A DNA stretch of 64,000 nt from assembly GCF_031179285.1 (NCBI RefSeq), contig NZ_JAPSHY010000002.1, positions 124,001 to 188,000 of the forward strand, given 5' to 3'. The notes beneath the pieces were generated by a model. It had not been told where the DNA came from. It worked only from the letters and a program-made list of their open reading frames with translations, and did no database searches. Position numbers and translations under genes: made by a program. This DNA is from Microbacterium sp. Its GTDB lineage: Bacteria > Actinomycetota > Actinomycetes > Actinomycetales > Microbacteriaceae. Shown in pieces: positions 43,035 to 52,923 of this stretch. Each line of letters starts with the position of its first letter. The stretch's first letter is position 1.

Positions 43035-44312
43035 TCAGGTGGTCTCGGGGATCTCGCCCTCGGACCGAGCGGCCACCGATCCGCGGTCGACGGTGATCGT
43101 GAGGGTGCTGCCGGCGGGTGCATCCTTGGCATCACGGAGGATGACCCCGCCCTCGAGGTGGGCGATGGCGTAACCACGGGCCAGGGTCGCAGCGGGAGAC
43201 AGCGCCCGCAGCGATGCTCGCAGCTCGCTTGTCGTGCGGGTCGCCGCGTCGAGCTGCCGCGTGACGGTCTCCCGTCCGCGGGACAGCAGGAGCCAGATCT
43301 CCTGCGAACGGGCGTCGATGATCGGCGCGGGCGAGCGCAGCACCGGGCGAGACCGCAGCTGGTCGAGCTGGGCGATTTCGTGGGAGACGCGCTGGGTCAC
43401 CCTGGTCGTCGCGCGCGAGCGCAGCTGCGCGATCACGGCGCGCTGCTCGCCCACATCCGGCACGACGCGTTTGGCGGCGTCTGTCGGGGTGGATGCGCGA
43501 AGGTCGGAGACGTCGTCGAGCAGAGGATGGTCGTTCTCATGGCCGATGGCGCTGACGACCGGCGTGGCCAGGTTCGCCACCGCCCGCACCAGGCGCTCAT
43601 CGCTGAATCCGAGCAGCGTCTGCGGGTCGCCGCCGCCTCGCGCGATGATGATCACATCGACTTCGGGGTCGGCGTCGAGCCGCTTCAGGGCCGCAAGAGT
43701 CTCCGGCACGCAGCGGTCGCCCTGCACGGCGGCGTACTCGGTTCGGAAGCGCACCTGCGGCCAGCGCAGCTCGGCGTTTCGATGAACGTCCTTCTCGGCA
43801 TCCGACCGCTCGCCGGTGATCAGCCCGATCACGTGCGGAAGGAAGGGGAGCCGCTTTTTGCGTGCCGGGTCGAACAGCCCCTCCTGGCGCAACTGTGCTC
43901 TCAGCTTCTCGAGGCGCTCGAGCTGGTCGCCGAGCCCGACGTGTTTCATGGCCGACACGGCGAAGCTGAAGTCGCCGGTCTTGACGAAGTAGTCGGACTT
44001 CACGGCGACCACCACGTGATCGCCGACGGAGATGTCAGCCGGGATGCGCGGACGCACGCTCGACCAGATTCGGATCGAGATCTGGGCGTCGGACTGGGTG
44101 TCCTTCAGGCGGGCGAAGATGTTCCCGGAGCGAAGGTTCCACGACGTGATCTCGCCCTCCACCCATACCGTGTTCCACCGCGCGATGAAGTCGCGGATCG
44201 TCGCGTTCAGCCGTGCGACGGACGTCGGAGCGGCGGGCGTGGAGTCGCGGGGCGCCACCGCGTCGGCGGGGGGAGTCTCGCCGGGGGCTGCGGCGGCTTC
44301 GAAGACTGTCAT
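43035..44312 (-). CDS. xseA: Exodeoxyribonuclease VII large subunit
   Basis: The catalytic subunit of exonuclease VII, about 425 residues. An N-terminal OB fold binds DNA (ARWNTVWVEGEITSWNLRSG, HVVVAVKSDYFVKTGDFSF). The nuclease core follows (LPHVIGLITGERSDAEKDV, DVIIIARGGGDPQTLLGFSD, VVSAIGHENDHPLLDDVSDL), then a long coiled coil that carries the small subunits. The C-terminal ATLARGYAIAHLEGGVILRD closes the protein. The ATG at 44312 is used; a GTG directly before it would add one residue. It diverges from ispH across about 98 bp, as in mycobacteria. Confidence 0.96.
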   Translation of the reverse strand: MTVFEAAAAPGETPPADAVAPRDSTPAAPTSVARLNATIRDFIARWNTVWVEGEITSWNLRSGNIFARLKDTQSDAQISIRIWSSVRPRIPADISVGDHVVVAVKSDYFVKTGDFSFAVSAMKHVGLGDQLERLEKLRAQLRQEGLFDPARKKRLPFLPHVIGLITGERSDAEKDVHRNAELRWPQVRFRTEYAAVQGDRCVPETLAALKRLDADPEVDVIIIARGGGDPQTLLGFSDERLVRAVANLATPVVSAIGHENDHPLLDDVSDLRASTPTDAAKRVVPDVGEQRAVIAQLRSRATTRVTQRVSHEIAQLDQLRSRPVLRSPAPIIDARSQEIWLLLSRGRETVTRQLDAATRTTSELRASLRALSPAATLARGYAIAHLEGGVILRDAKDAPAGSTLTITVDRGSVAARSEGEIPETT

Positions 44313-44398
44313 CACGTCCTGTCGGTGGATCGTCGGGGGCGGCGTCCTGCGGGTTCTGACGAGGGTGGCGCTCCCGGCCTTCTCCCGGCGGGCGCCGG

Positions 44399-44404
44399 TA
44401 GAAT
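44399..44404 (+). promoter_or_regulatory. -10 element (TAGAAT) of ispH
   Basis: TAGAAT lies exactly 6 nt before the ispH GTG and is close to the consensus TATAAT, indicating a leaderless mRNA for this essential gene. Confidence 0.6.
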
Positions 44405-44410
44405 CAAGGG

Positions 44411-45481
44411 GTGACCTCGACTGCTGTGCATCTCCCCGTCCCCCGCATCCCTCGCATGCGCGCGGCGAGCGGGCGGCTTCAGGATAACCCGGTCGCGGGC
44501 CACAAGCGGGTGCTGCTGGCTGCTCCGCGAGGTTACTGCGCAGGGGTCGACCGTGCGGTCGTGGCCGTCGAGAAGGCTCTCGAGCGGTACGGCGCCCCGG
44601 TGTACGTGCGAAAGCAGATCGTCCATAACATCCATGTCGTGACCGAGCTCGAGGACAAGGGCGCCGTCTTCGTCGAAGAGGTCGATGAGGTGCCGGAGGG
44701 TTCGCACGTCGTCTTCAGCGCGCACGGCGTCTCACCGGCAGTGGTCGGCGCAGCAGCCGATCGTGGCCTCCACGCCATCGACGCGACCTGCCCGCTGGTC
44801 ACCAAGGTGCACCGCGAGGCCGTGCGGTTCGCCCGTGATGACTTCGAGATCCTGCTCATCGGGCACGAGGGGCACGAGGAGGTCGAGGGCACTGCCGGCG
44901 AGGCGCCGGAGCACGTCACGATCGTGAACTCGCCCGACGAGGCCGACACCGTTCAGGTGAAGGACCCCTCGAAGGTCGTGTGGCTGTCTCAGACGACGCT
45001 CTCGGTCGACGAGACCATGGAGACGGTCAACCGCCTGCGCCTGCGTTTCCCGGACCTGCAGAATCCGCCGTCCGACGACATCTGCTACGCCACGCAGAAC
45101 CGTCAGGTCGCGATCAAGAAGGTGGCGGCTGAGGCGGAGCTGGTGATCGTCGTCGGCTCGGCGAACTCGTCGAACAGTGTGCGGCTGGTCGAGGTGGCGC
45201 TGGAGTACGGCGCGAAGGCGGCCTATCGGGTCGACTACGCCGAAGAGGTCAAGCAGGAATGGCTCGACGGTGTGTCGACCGTCGGGGTCACCAGCGGTGC
45301 ATCGGTGCCGGAGGTGCTCGTGCGCGAGGTGCTCGACGCGCTGCAGGACGCCGGGTACAACGACGTCGAAGAGGTGCGCACGGCGGAGGAGGATCTCATG
45401 TTCTCGCTGCCCAAGGAGCTGCGCCAGGATGCTTCCGGTCAGCGCGACGGCCGTGCGCTCGGCGGTCGCACCTCTCGGTGA
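44411..45481 (+). CDS. ispH: 4-hydroxy-3-methylbut-2-enyl diphosphate reductase
   Basis: The last enzyme of the MEP isoprenoid pathway, a 4Fe-4S protein that makes IPP and DMAPP. The 356-residue sequence has the three cluster cysteines: Cys43 ([17 protein letters not shown]), Cys127 ([17 protein letters not shown]) and Cys225 ([15 protein letters not shown]). The substrate-binding [14 protein letters not shown] and [11 protein letters not shown] segments are also present. The N terminus is about 30 residues longer than in E. coli IspH. The start is fixed by the -10 box. With the cis-prenyltransferase at 32.5 kb, two isoprenoid genes occur in this window. Confidence 0.97.
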   Translation: MTSTAVHLPVPRIPRMRAASGRLQDNPVAGHKRVLLAAPRGYCAGVDRAVVAVEKALERYGAPVYVRKQIVHNIHVVTELEDKGAVFVEEVDEVPEGSHVVFSAHGVSPAVVGAAADRGLHAIDATCPLVTKVHREAVRFARDDFEILLIGHEGHEEVEGTAGEAPEHVTIVNSPDEADTVQVKDPSKVVWLSQTTLSVDETMETVNRLRLRFPDLQNPPSDDICYATQNRQVAIKKVAAEAELVIVVGSANSSNSVRLVEVALEYGAKAAYRVDYAEEVKQEWLDGVSTVGVTSGASVPEVLVREVLDALQDAGYNDVEEVRTAEEDLMFSLPKELRQDASGQRDGRALGGRTSR

Positions 45482-45527
45482 CCGTTGCCTGAGCGGCGGA
45501 TGCTGCCTCGGCGGTTAGCATGGCGGG

Positions 45528-46070
45528 ATGACCGATCAGCGACCCCAGTACGGCGAACTCGCGACCCCCGAGGAGCAGCGTAGGGCGGCCGGGCTCCCGG
45601 CCCTCGACCACGTCGATGCGAAGGCGGACGGGGTCGCGGGGCCGCAGGCCGCCTCGGCGGCGCACCCCGCGGTCGGGGCGGCGAATCCCCGCCGTGAGGC
45701 ATCGAGTATGGACCGGATCGCGACGTTCGCTCTGCTCGGCTTCGGGTTGATCAACGTGCTGTCGTCGATCGCGGGCCTGCTCGATCTGGCGTCGACGATG
45801 AACCGGACGATGGAGATCCTCGGCATCGAGGGGGAATTCACCGCGTTCGCTCTCGCGCGCACGTGGGGCACGATCGCGACGGTCGTCCTGCTTGCCGGGT
45901 ATGCGGTGACGGTATGGCTGTCGCTTCGCCGGGTCAAGGCACGCCGGCACGCGTGGTGGGCGCCCCTCGCCGGCTTCGTCGTCACGACTCTCGCGGTGTC
46001 GATCTGCATCTCGGTGCCGATGTTCGCAGATCCCGCCTTCATGCAGAGCGTCAGCGCGCCGGTCGGCTGA
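45528..46070 (+). CDS. DUF6264-like membrane protein
   Basis: A 180-residue protein. The first 60 residues are polar and Ala/Pro-rich with a PQYGELATPEEQRRAAGLP motif seen in related Microbacterium membrane proteins. Three membrane helices follow (IATFALLGFGLINVLSSIAG, LARTWGTIATVVLLAGYAVT, AWWAPLAGFVVTTLAVSICI). I place it in the DUF6264 family by resemblance, with moderate certainty; no function is known. The ATG lies 6 nt after TAGCAT (45516-45521), predicting leaderless expression. A long bidirectional terminator separates it from the convergent fba gene. Confidence 0.72.
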   Translation: MTDQRPQYGELATPEEQRRAAGLPALDHVDAKADGVAGPQAASAAHPAVGAANPRREASSMDRIATFALLGFGLINVLSSIAGLLDLASTMNRTMEILGIEGEFTAFALARTWGTIATVVLLAGYAVTVWLSLRRVKARRHAWWAPLAGFVVTTLAVSICISVPMFADPAFMQSVSAPVG

Positions 46071-46101
46071 AGCTTCCGGCCGCTCGCTGCCCCGAGCGCG
46101 C

Positions 46102-46144
46102 CATGACAGACGCCCCGGCCGAATCGGCCGGGGCGTCTGTCATG
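46102..46144. terminator. Bidirectional terminator between DUF6264-like gene and fba
   Basis: A perfect inverted repeat of about 20 bp (CATGACAGACGCCCCGGCC with GGCCGGGGCGTCTGTCATG) centred on 46123. It stands 31 nt after one stop and 41 nt beyond the other. Confidence 0.88.
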
Positions 46145-46185
46145 CGTGTGCCTGCAGGCTGATGGTCAGCCGCGGGCAGGGCGTC

Positions 46186-47214
<1,029 letters not shown>

Positions 47215-47384
47215 GAGAACTCCTGCGATAGGGGAAGCCGGGACAGTTGTCACTCTATCGGGGCGTGAAGTGGGCGACTGTCGGGATGTCGGGCTCCGGC
47301 CGGCGCTCCTGCGCTCATGTTAAGAATCGTCATTCCTTCGCGCTCGGTCGTCCGTAAAGCGCTCGAATCGGGACGTCCGGTCGT

Positions 47385-47390
47385 TAGGCT
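47385..47390 (+). promoter_or_regulatory. -10 element (TAGGCT) of glpX
   Basis: TAGGCT ends 6 nt before the glpX ATG; no ribosome-binding site is present. The remaining 170 bp of the fba-glpX divergent gap show no clear operator. Confidence 0.6.
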
Positions 47391-47396
47391 GACCGC

Positions 47397-48383
47397 ATGG
47401 TGAGTCTGACGGCCGATCTGAGCCCCCTGCATCCCGACCGCAACCTGGCGCTCGAGTTGGTGAGGGCGACGGAAGCGGCGGCGATCCGGGCCGTGCCGTT
47501 CATCGGCCGCGGTGACAAGGAGGCGGCGGACGGCGCTGCGGTCGATGCGATGCGCGCATTCCTCGGCACGGTCGACTTTCAGGGACTCGTCGTGATCGGC
47601 GAGGGCGAGAAGGACAACGCCCCGATGCTCTTCAACGGGGAAGTCGTGGGCACCGGCCGCGGTCCGGAGTGCGACATCGCGGTCGATCCGATCGACGGTA
47701 CGAGCCTCACGGCGGCAGGTCGGCAGAACGCGCTGTCCGTGCTCGCCGTGTCGGATCGCGGCACGATGCTCGACGCCTCCAGCGTGTTCTACATGGACAA
47801 ACTCGTCACGGGACCCGCCGGCGTCGGGGTCGTCGACATCCGGCTGCCGATCGGGGAGAACATCCGCCGGCTCGCCGAGGCACTGGGCAAGCCGGTCGAG
47901 GAGATCGTGGTGTCAGTGCTGAACCGCCCGCGACACGAGCGGCTGATCCAGGAGATCCGTGAAGCAGGCGCCGGCACCCGCCTGATGAGCGACGGTGACG
48001 TCGCCGGAGGAATCAACGCCGCTCGTCACGGTGCTCGCACCGACATGTGCGTCGGCATCGGCGGGAGCCCGGAGGGCATCGTCACGGCGTGCGCCATCAA
48101 GGCTCTGGGCGGTCACATCCAGGGGCGGCTGTGGCCGCGTGACGATGACGAGCGTCAGCGCGGAATCGACGCAGGGCTCGACATGGACAAGGTCTACGAG
48201 GCGGACGACCTCGTGCAGGGCAAGAACACGATCTTCGTCGCAACCGGTGTCACCGACGGCCAGCTCGTCGACGGAGTCCGCCGGGAAGGCGGCTTCGTCT
48301 ACACCGAGAGCGTCGTGCTGCGAGGCGCGTCTGGCACGCTTCGTCGCATCGCCTCCGAGCATCTCGTGTCGAAGTGGCTCTGA
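47397..48383 (+). CDS. glpX: Class II fructose-1,6-bisphosphatase
   Basis: A 328-residue GlpX-type fructose-1,6-bisphosphatase, the gluconeogenic counterpart of phosphofructokinase. Metal-binding segments are LVVIGEGEKDNAPMLFNGE and CDIAVDPIDGTSLTAAGRQN. Substrate and metal contacts continue at RLMSDGDVAGGINAARHG and MCVGIGGSPEGIVTACAIKA. Length is normal. Transcription is expected to start at the ATG itself. In mycobacteria glpX is the only such enzyme and lies next to fum; here it is separated from fumC by xseA, ispH and fba. Confidence 0.97.
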   Translation: MVSLTADLSPLHPDRNLALELVRATEAAAIRAVPFIGRGDKEAADGAAVDAMRAFLGTVDFQGLVVIGEGEKDNAPMLFNGEVVGTGRGPECDIAVDPIDGTSLTAAGRQNALSVLAVSDRGTMLDASSVFYMDKLVTGPAGVGVVDIRLPIGENIRRLAEALGKPVEEIVVSVLNRPRHERLIQEIREAGAGTRLMSDGDVAGGINAARHGARTDMCVGIGGSPEGIVTACAIKALGGHIQGRLWPRDDDERQRGIDAGLDMDKVYEADDLVQGKNTIFVATGVTDGQLVDGVRREGGFVYTESVVLRGASGTLRRIASEHLVSKWL

Positions 48384-48517
48384 GGGATCGTTATCCACCC
48401 GGAACCGCCTGATCGTCGGCGCGTCCGTCGATATCCGTGCCCTCGTGTCACAATTGAAACTGGGTTTGTCGCCGTCGACGGGGCCATCGAGCACCGCAGG
48501 CAGAGGAGGGCGAACGG

Positions 48518-48808
48518 ATGACGACGCAGCAGCAGCGAGGCGGAAAAGCCGCTCCGGTGACGCACGTGACCACCAACACCGGTCGGATCCTCCGGATCAA
48601 CCCCGCGGATGCCGCGGGAGCTGCCGCGCAGGCCGCAGCCAAGTCCGCTCATCCCGCAGCGATCGATCCCGCTCGCCGGTCGGACGTCCTGTTCCGCGTG
48701 CGCCGGGACGAGGGGCACGAGCTCAGCCCCTGGTGGATGATCGGCGCCTTCCTCGTGACCAGCGGTCTGGTGATCGCCCTTCTCAGCGGGGTCCCCGGCA
48801 TCGCCTGA
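48518..48808 (+). CDS. Small membrane protein (96 aa)
   Basis: A 96-residue protein that I do not recognise. A polar N-terminal region rich in Thr/Gln/Ala (THVTTNTGRILRINPADAAG) leads to a basic stretch (PARRSDVLFRVRRDEGHEL) and a C-terminal membrane helix (WWMIGAFLVTSGLVIALLSG). The Shine-Dalgarno GAGGAGG 8 nt before the ATG is excellent. The CACAAT about 70 nt upstream could be a -10. It converges on rmuC with one base between the stops. Codon use fits a real gene. Confidence 0.7.
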   Translation: MTTQQQRGGKAAPVTHVTTNTGRILRINPADAAGAAAQAAAKSAHPAAIDPARRSDVLFRVRRDEGHELSPWWMIGAFLVTSGLVIALLSGVPGIA

Positions 48809-48809
48809 T

Positions 48810-50138
48810 TCACTCCGATGGCGGATGCTGATCGCGCTCGCGAAGGGCTGCGACGGCGGCAGCCGCCTCATCCTGCACGCGCGCTCGGACGTCACCGACA
48901 TCCGCCTGCAGCGCCCCGGCCTCAGCGGACGTGACCCCATGGCGGGTCGCTCCGGGATCCGGGGTGTCGACGAGCTCGGCGGCCGTGAACCGTCGCGTGG
49001 CGCCGCCGATCGGCTGCGGTGCGGCCTCCAACGAGGATGCGTCGATCCCGGGGAACTGCCGTGCGGTGACGAGCACTCGGCTCTCGAGTGAGCCGGCGAA
49101 GCGGTTGTAGCTGTCGACCGTTCGCTCCAGAGCGCGGCGTAGGTCATCGGCGTGACCGGCGAGCGTGCCGAGCCTGTCGTACAGCTGCGTGCCGAGGTTG
49201 AGCAGCGCACGGGCTTCGGCGGACACCTCCTGCTGCGTCCACGCGTAGGCGACGGTCTTCAGCACCGCCCAGAGATTCACCGGCGACGCGAGCGCCACAC
49301 GACGGCTGAACGCGTAGTCCAGAAGCGTCGGATCCTCATCGATCGCCGCGGCGAGCAGCGATTCGCTGGGAAGGAAGCAGATCACGAACTCGGGGCTCGC
49401 GTCGAGCCCGCTCCAGTAGGCCTTCTTCGCGAGCGCATCGATGTGGGCGCGCACCGCCTTGACGTGCTTCTGCATGTGCGCACGGCGCTGAGCCTCATGC
49501 GCGTCACCACCCGGGAGTGCGGACGCCTCGAGATAAGCGTCGAGTGGCACCTTCGCGTCGACGGCGATCGACGTGCCACCCGCGAGACGGATCACCATGT
49601 CGGGGCGCCCCTGACCCCGATCGGAGGAGATCGTGGACTGCAGGTCGAAGTCGATGTGCCGGGTGAGCCCCGCCGCTTCGACCACTCGGCGCAGCTGAGT
49701 CTCGCCCCACACCCCGCGCGTCGCTGTCGAGCGCAGCGCTCCGGCAAGCGATTCCGTCGTCGCCCGCAGCGCCTCGTCGGACTCCTGGGCGCGACGCAGC
49801 TGCTCGGCCAGCGAGCCGAACTGAGCGTGCCGCTCCTGCTCGAGCGCGGTGACTTTCGACTGCATCTGCTGAAGGGACTCTCGCACGGGTGCGAGGGCGG
49901 TGAGAACGGCGTTCTGCTGCTGCACCCGCTGCGCTTCGGCACGCTGTTCGGCTCGCGCGTGCTCGACAGCGTCACGGTAGAGGTCGTATTGGCGGTCGCG
50001 GTCGTCTCTCGCCGCCGCCAGCTCTGCCTTCGTGCGGACGAGATCGGCCGCGCCGCGGGACGCGCGGGCGAACCAGCCCAGTGCGGCACCCACGGCGAGA
50101 GCGGCGACGAGGAGGACGACGATCAGCGAAGCATCCAT
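48810..50138 (-). CDS. rmuC: DNA recombination protein RmuC
   Basis: A 442-residue RmuC-family protein, predicted to limit inverted-repeat-induced rearrangements through a nuclease-like domain. An N-terminal membrane anchor (IVVLLVAALAVGAALGWFA) is followed by a coiled coil (about residues 35-115). The endonuclease-fold core comprises GVWGETQLRRVVEAAGLTRH, GRPDMVIRLAGGTSIAVDAK, DASPEFVICFLPSES and VNLWAVLKTVAYAWTQQEVS. A C-terminal tail of about 70 residues is poorly conserved. The putative catalytic Asp and Lys of the PD-(D/E)XK-like core (GRPDMVI, AVDAKVPLDAY) are present. It precedes a DnaQ-like exonuclease gene on the chromosome. Confidence 0.93.
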   Translation of the reverse strand: MDASLIVVLLVAALAVGAALGWFARASRGAADLVRTKAELAAARDDRDRQYDLYRDAVEHARAEQRAEAQRVQQQNAVLTALAPVRESLQQMQSKVTALEQERHAQFGSLAEQLRRAQESDEALRATTESLAGALRSTATRGVWGETQLRRVVEAAGLTRHIDFDLQSTISSDRGQGRPDMVIRLAGGTSIAVDAKVPLDAYLEASALPGGDAHEAQRRAHMQKHVKAVRAHIDALAKKAYWSGLDASPEFVICFLPSESLLAAAIDEDPTLLDYAFSRRVALASPVNLWAVLKTVAYAWTQQEVSAEARALLNLGTQLYDRLGTLAGHADDLRRALERTVDSYNRFAGSLESRVLVTARQFPGIDASSLEAAPQPIGGATRRFTAAELVDTPDPGATRHGVTSAEAGALQADVGDVRARVQDEAAAAVAALRERDQHPPSE

Positions 50139-50187
50139 TGCTTCAGTGTGCTCCGCGCCACCGACACCGGCCCGGCCCCACGCCGAC

Positions 50188-50829
50188 TCAGGCGACGGCG
50201 ACGGAGACGGGACTGACCGCGGCGACGGCGACGGCGGTATCCGCGGGGGTGGAAACGCGGGGAACCGGCGCGTTCGTCACCCGCAGCCCGAGCAGCTGTG
50301 CGAGCGCATCCACGTCCGCAGCCCCCCACCGTCGCGCGGCGTCGATGACGATCTCTGCGCACGCACGTGCATCAGCCAGCGCGTCATGGTGTGAGAACTC
50401 CGCGAACCCGGCGGCGGAGGCCGCCATGGGCAGGCGATACGAGTCGAGGTCGTAGGTCTTCCGGGCGACCTGCAGGCTGCACAGCGAACGATACGGAGGG
50501 CAGAGGTCGCCGGTGACCTCGCTGGCGCGGCGCAGCACGTTCAGGTCGAAGCCCGCGTTGTGAGCGACGAGAACGTCGGCGCCCGCGAACGCGCAGAGTC
50601 GGCCGAACTGCTCCGACCAGCTGGCAGCCGTCCTCACATCCTCCGAGCGGATCCCGTGGATGCGCACGTTCCATTCCTGGAAGTCGTCATGCCCTGCGGG
50701 CGGCCGGATGAGCCAGCCGGCGGTGGCCACGACCTCACCTCCGCGCACGCGGACGAGACCGACGGAGCAGGCCGAGGCGGGGCTGGAGTTCGCCGTCTCG
50801 AAGTCGATAGCGGTGAAGTCCAGTGGCAC
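50188..50829 (-). CDS. DnaQ-like (DEDDh) 3'-5' exonuclease
   Basis: A 213-residue exonuclease-domain protein. ExoI motif FTAIDFETANSS carries Asp9 and Glu11. ExoII is in VLVAHNAGFDLNVLRRASEV and ExoIII in FSHHDALADARACAEIV, with the DEDDh histidine, so the active site is complete. This group resembles stand-alone exonucleases related to the DNA polymerase III epsilon subunit and to RNase T-like enzymes; polynucleotide preference is unknown. The GTG at 50829 is chosen over one at 50838 because it gives the usual MPLDFTAIDFET start. The gene diverges from the methyltransferase gene and lies just upstream of rmuC on the same strand. Confidence 0.88.
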   Translation of the reverse strand: MPLDFTAIDFETANSSPASACSVGLVRVRGGEVVATAGWLIRPPAGHDDFQEWNVRIHGIRSEDVRTAASWSEQFGRLCAFAGADVLVAHNAGFDLNVLRRASEVTGDLCPPYRSLCSLQVARKTYDLDSYRLPMAASAAGFAEFSHHDALADARACAEIVIDAARRWGAADVDALAQLLGLRVTNAPVPRVSTPADTAVAVAAVSPVSVAVA

Positions 50830-50877
50830 GTCATCCACTCTCGTCGTCGACCTCGGCGCGGAGGCGCAGACTCGCCG

Positions 50878-50883
50878 TAGGCT
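50878..50883 (+). promoter_or_regulatory. -10 element (TAGGCT) of the methyltransferase gene
   Basis: TAGGCT ends 6 nt before the ATG at 50890, the same hexamer and spacing as at glpX. No ribosome-binding site is present. Confidence 0.55.
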
Positions 50884-50889
50884 GACGAC

Positions 50890-51630
50890 ATGGCAGGCGA
50901 GCACGCGACATCGTTCGGCGCAGAGGCGGGCAACTATCAAGCAGGCCGCCCCGACTATCCGTTCGAGGCGGTGGCATGGATGCTGGAGAGCCTGCCTGCC
51001 GGCGCCCGGCGGATCGCCGATGTCGGAGCGGGAACCGGCAAGCTCACCCGGACCCTGCTCGCGGCCCCCGACGCGGAGATCGTCGCAGTCGACCCCGACC
51101 CCGCCATGCTCGCCGCTCTGCGCGAAGAGTCGCCGGGCGTGCCCACGTTCGTCGGGACCGCTGAGCGCCTTCCCCTGCCCGACGCCAGCGTCGACGCCGT
51201 CGTACTCGGGCAGACCTGGCACTGGGTGGAGCCCGTGGTGGCATCGGCCGAGATCGGAAGGGTCGTGCGACCCGGGGGAGTACTCGGCCTCATCTGGAAC
51301 ATCCGCGACGAGCAGGTGGACTGGGTCCGACGCCTGACCGATGTCATGCACGGCAGTGCGGCCGAGGAGATGCTCGCAGGCGTTGGGCCGACCGTCGAGG
51401 CGCCGTTCGACGCTCTCGAGTCGCACTCCTGGGAGTGGACCCGCCCCATGACCCGTTCGCTGCTGCACAGCATGGCGGCGTCGCGCAGCTACATCATCAC
51501 CGCATCCGATGAGGAGAAGCTCCGGGTGCGCCGCGGCATGGACGCGCTGTTCGACGAGCTCGGGCTCGCTGATGGCGGCACCATCGAGTTGCCCTACGTG
51601 ACGCGTGCGTATCGCGCGGTGCGCACGTGA
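50890..51630 (+). CDS. Class I SAM-dependent methyltransferase
   Basis: A 246-residue methyltransferase of the UbiE/SmtA-like type. Motif I is RRIADVGAGTGKLTRTLLAA, the acidic ribose-binding loop is AEIVAVDPDPAMLAALRE, motif II is FVGTAERLPLPDASVDAVVL and motif III is EIGRVVRPGGVLGLIWNIRD. The opening FGAEAGNYQAGRPDYP is typical of a large actinobacterial family whose substrates are not known. The ATG is fixed by the -10 box. It is followed by palindromic element E and then ychF. Confidence 0.9.
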   Translation: MAGEHATSFGAEAGNYQAGRPDYPFEAVAWMLESLPAGARRIADVGAGTGKLTRTLLAAPDAEIVAVDPDPAMLAALREESPGVPTFVGTAERLPLPDASVDAVVLGQTWHWVEPVVASAEIGRVVRPGGVLGLIWNIRDEQVDWVRRLTDVMHGSAAEEMLAGVGPTVEAPFDALESHSWEWTRPMTRSLLHSMAASRSYIITASDEEKLRVRRGMDALFDELGLADGGTIELPYVTRAYRAVRT

Positions 51631-51665
51631 CACCGCAAGTGTTGAGGTGAGCGCAGTCTCCGGCT

Positions 51666-51729
51666 CAGGAGAAATCCCGCGAACAGGACGATACGCCGAG
51701 TTCCCTCCTGATTTCGCGCACTTCTCCTG
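51666..51729. repeat. Palindromic intergenic element with 19-bp spaced motifs (type E)
   Basis: CAGGAG (51666) and CAGGAC (51684) are 18 bp apart. The inverted CTCCTG starts at 51705 and 51724, 19 bp apart. The outer arms CAGGAGAAAT/ACTTCTCCTG pair at 9 of 10 positions. It lies in the 191-bp gap before ychF, which otherwise holds only the ychF promoter. Confidence 0.7.
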
Positions 51730-51807
51730 AACAGGGACCGCCACCCCACCGGCGTCGCGGAACCTGCGCAGGTCGGCCACCCCGGTGTCCGGTGGGTGGC
51801 GCACGGG

Positions 51808-51813
51808 TAGACT
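51808..51813 (+). promoter_or_regulatory. -10 element (TAGACT) of ychF
   Basis: TAGACT lies 8 nt before the ychF GTG, so the leader would be absent or only 1-2 nt long. Confidence 0.5.
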
Positions 51814-51821
51814 CGTACCCC

Positions 51822-52895
51822 GTGGCTCTCACTATCGGCATCGTCGGCCTGCCCAACGTCGGCAAGTCCACCCTTTTCAACGCACTGACGAAGAACGACG
51901 TGCTCGCGGCGAACTACCCGTTCGCGACGATCGAGCCGAACGTCGGTGTGGTGAACCTGCCCGATCCGCGCCTCGACACGCTCGCGGAGATCTTCCACAG
52001 CGAGCGGATCCTCCCCGCGGCCGTGTCGTTCGTCGACATCGCCGGTATCGTCCGCGGCGCCAGCGAGGGTGAAGGGCTCGGCAACCAGTTCCTCGCGAAC
52101 ATCCGAGAGGCGGATGCCATCGCCCAGGTCGTGCGCGGCTTCGCCGACGATGATGTCGTGCACGTCGAAGGCGCGATCAACCCGAAGGGCGACCTCGAGA
52201 CCATCAACGCCGAGCTGATGCTCGCCGACCTGCAGACCATCGAGAAGGCGATCTCGCGGTACGAGAAGGAAGCGCGCGGCCGGAAGATCGAGCCCGTGGT
52301 GCTGGAGACGGCGAACGCCGCGAAGGACGCGCTCGAGCGCGGGGTGCTGCTGTCGGTGTCTGGCATCGACCTCGCGCCGATCCGGGAGCTGGGTCTGCTC
52401 ACGGCGAAGCCGGTCATCTTCGTCTTCAACGTCGACGAGGCGGTGCTGACCGATGCTGCCCGCAAGGCTGAACTCGCAGAACTGGTGGCACCGGCGAAAG
52501 CCATCTTCCTCGACGCGAAGATCGAGTCGGAACTCATCGACCTCGACCCCGAGGATGCAGCAGAGCTGCTCGCCTCGACGGGGCAGGACGAGTCCGGTCT
52601 CGACCAGCTCGCCCGAATCGGATTCGACACTCTGGGTCTGCAGACGTACCTCACGGCCGGGCCCAAAGAGGCTCGGGCGTGGACGATCGGCAAGGGCTGG
52701 AAGGCTCCGCAGGCCGCCGGCGTCATCCACACCGATTTCGAGAAGGGCTTCATCAAGGCCGAGGTCATCTCGTTCGATGATCTCGTCGAGACCGGCTCCG
52801 TGGTCGAGGCCCGCGCCAAGGGCAAGGCCCGGCTCGAAGGCAAGGACTACGTCATGCAGGACGGCGACGTCGTCGAGTTCCGCTTCAACAACTGA
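51822..52895 (+). CDS. ychF: Redox-regulated ribosome-binding ATPase YchF (Obg-family GTPase fold)
   Basis: A 357-residue YchF/OLA1 protein. It binds ribosomes and prefers ATP although it has a GTPase fold. G1 is GLPNVGKSTLFNALTKN, G3 is FVDIAGIVRGASEGEGLGNQ, and the usual NKxD is replaced by the family-specific FVFNVDEAVL. A helical domain lies in the middle and a TGS domain at the C terminus (FDTLGLQTYLTAGPKEARAW, IHTDFEKGFIKAEVISFDDL). Full length. The GTG at 51822 is used; the upstream in-frame ATG at 51792 lies before the -10 box. ychF ends the conserved block shared with mycobacteria. Confidence 0.97.
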   Translation: MALTIGIVGLPNVGKSTLFNALTKNDVLAANYPFATIEPNVGVVNLPDPRLDTLAEIFHSERILPAAVSFVDIAGIVRGASEGEGLGNQFLANIREADAIAQVVRGFADDDVVHVEGAINPKGDLETINAELMLADLQTIEKAISRYEKEARGRKIEPVVLETANAAKDALERGVLLSVSGIDLAPIRELGLLTAKPVIFVFNVDEAVLTDAARKAELAELVAPAKAIFLDAKIESELIDLDPEDAAELLASTGQDESGLDQLARIGFDTLGLQTYLTAGPKEARAWTIGKGWKAPQAAGVIHTDFEKGFIKAEVISFDDLVETGSVVEARAKGKARLEGKDYVMQDGDVVEFRFNN

Positions 52896-52923
52896 CCCGC
52901 CGTACGACCCCGCGAGTGCGCGT

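Noticed and set aside
47215..47396. A riboswitch or Fur-type operator between fba and glpX
   Set aside because: The only suggestive stretch (TTAAGAATCGTCATTC) is not a convincing inverted repeat and no conserved riboswitch core is visible; glpX is predicted leaderless.
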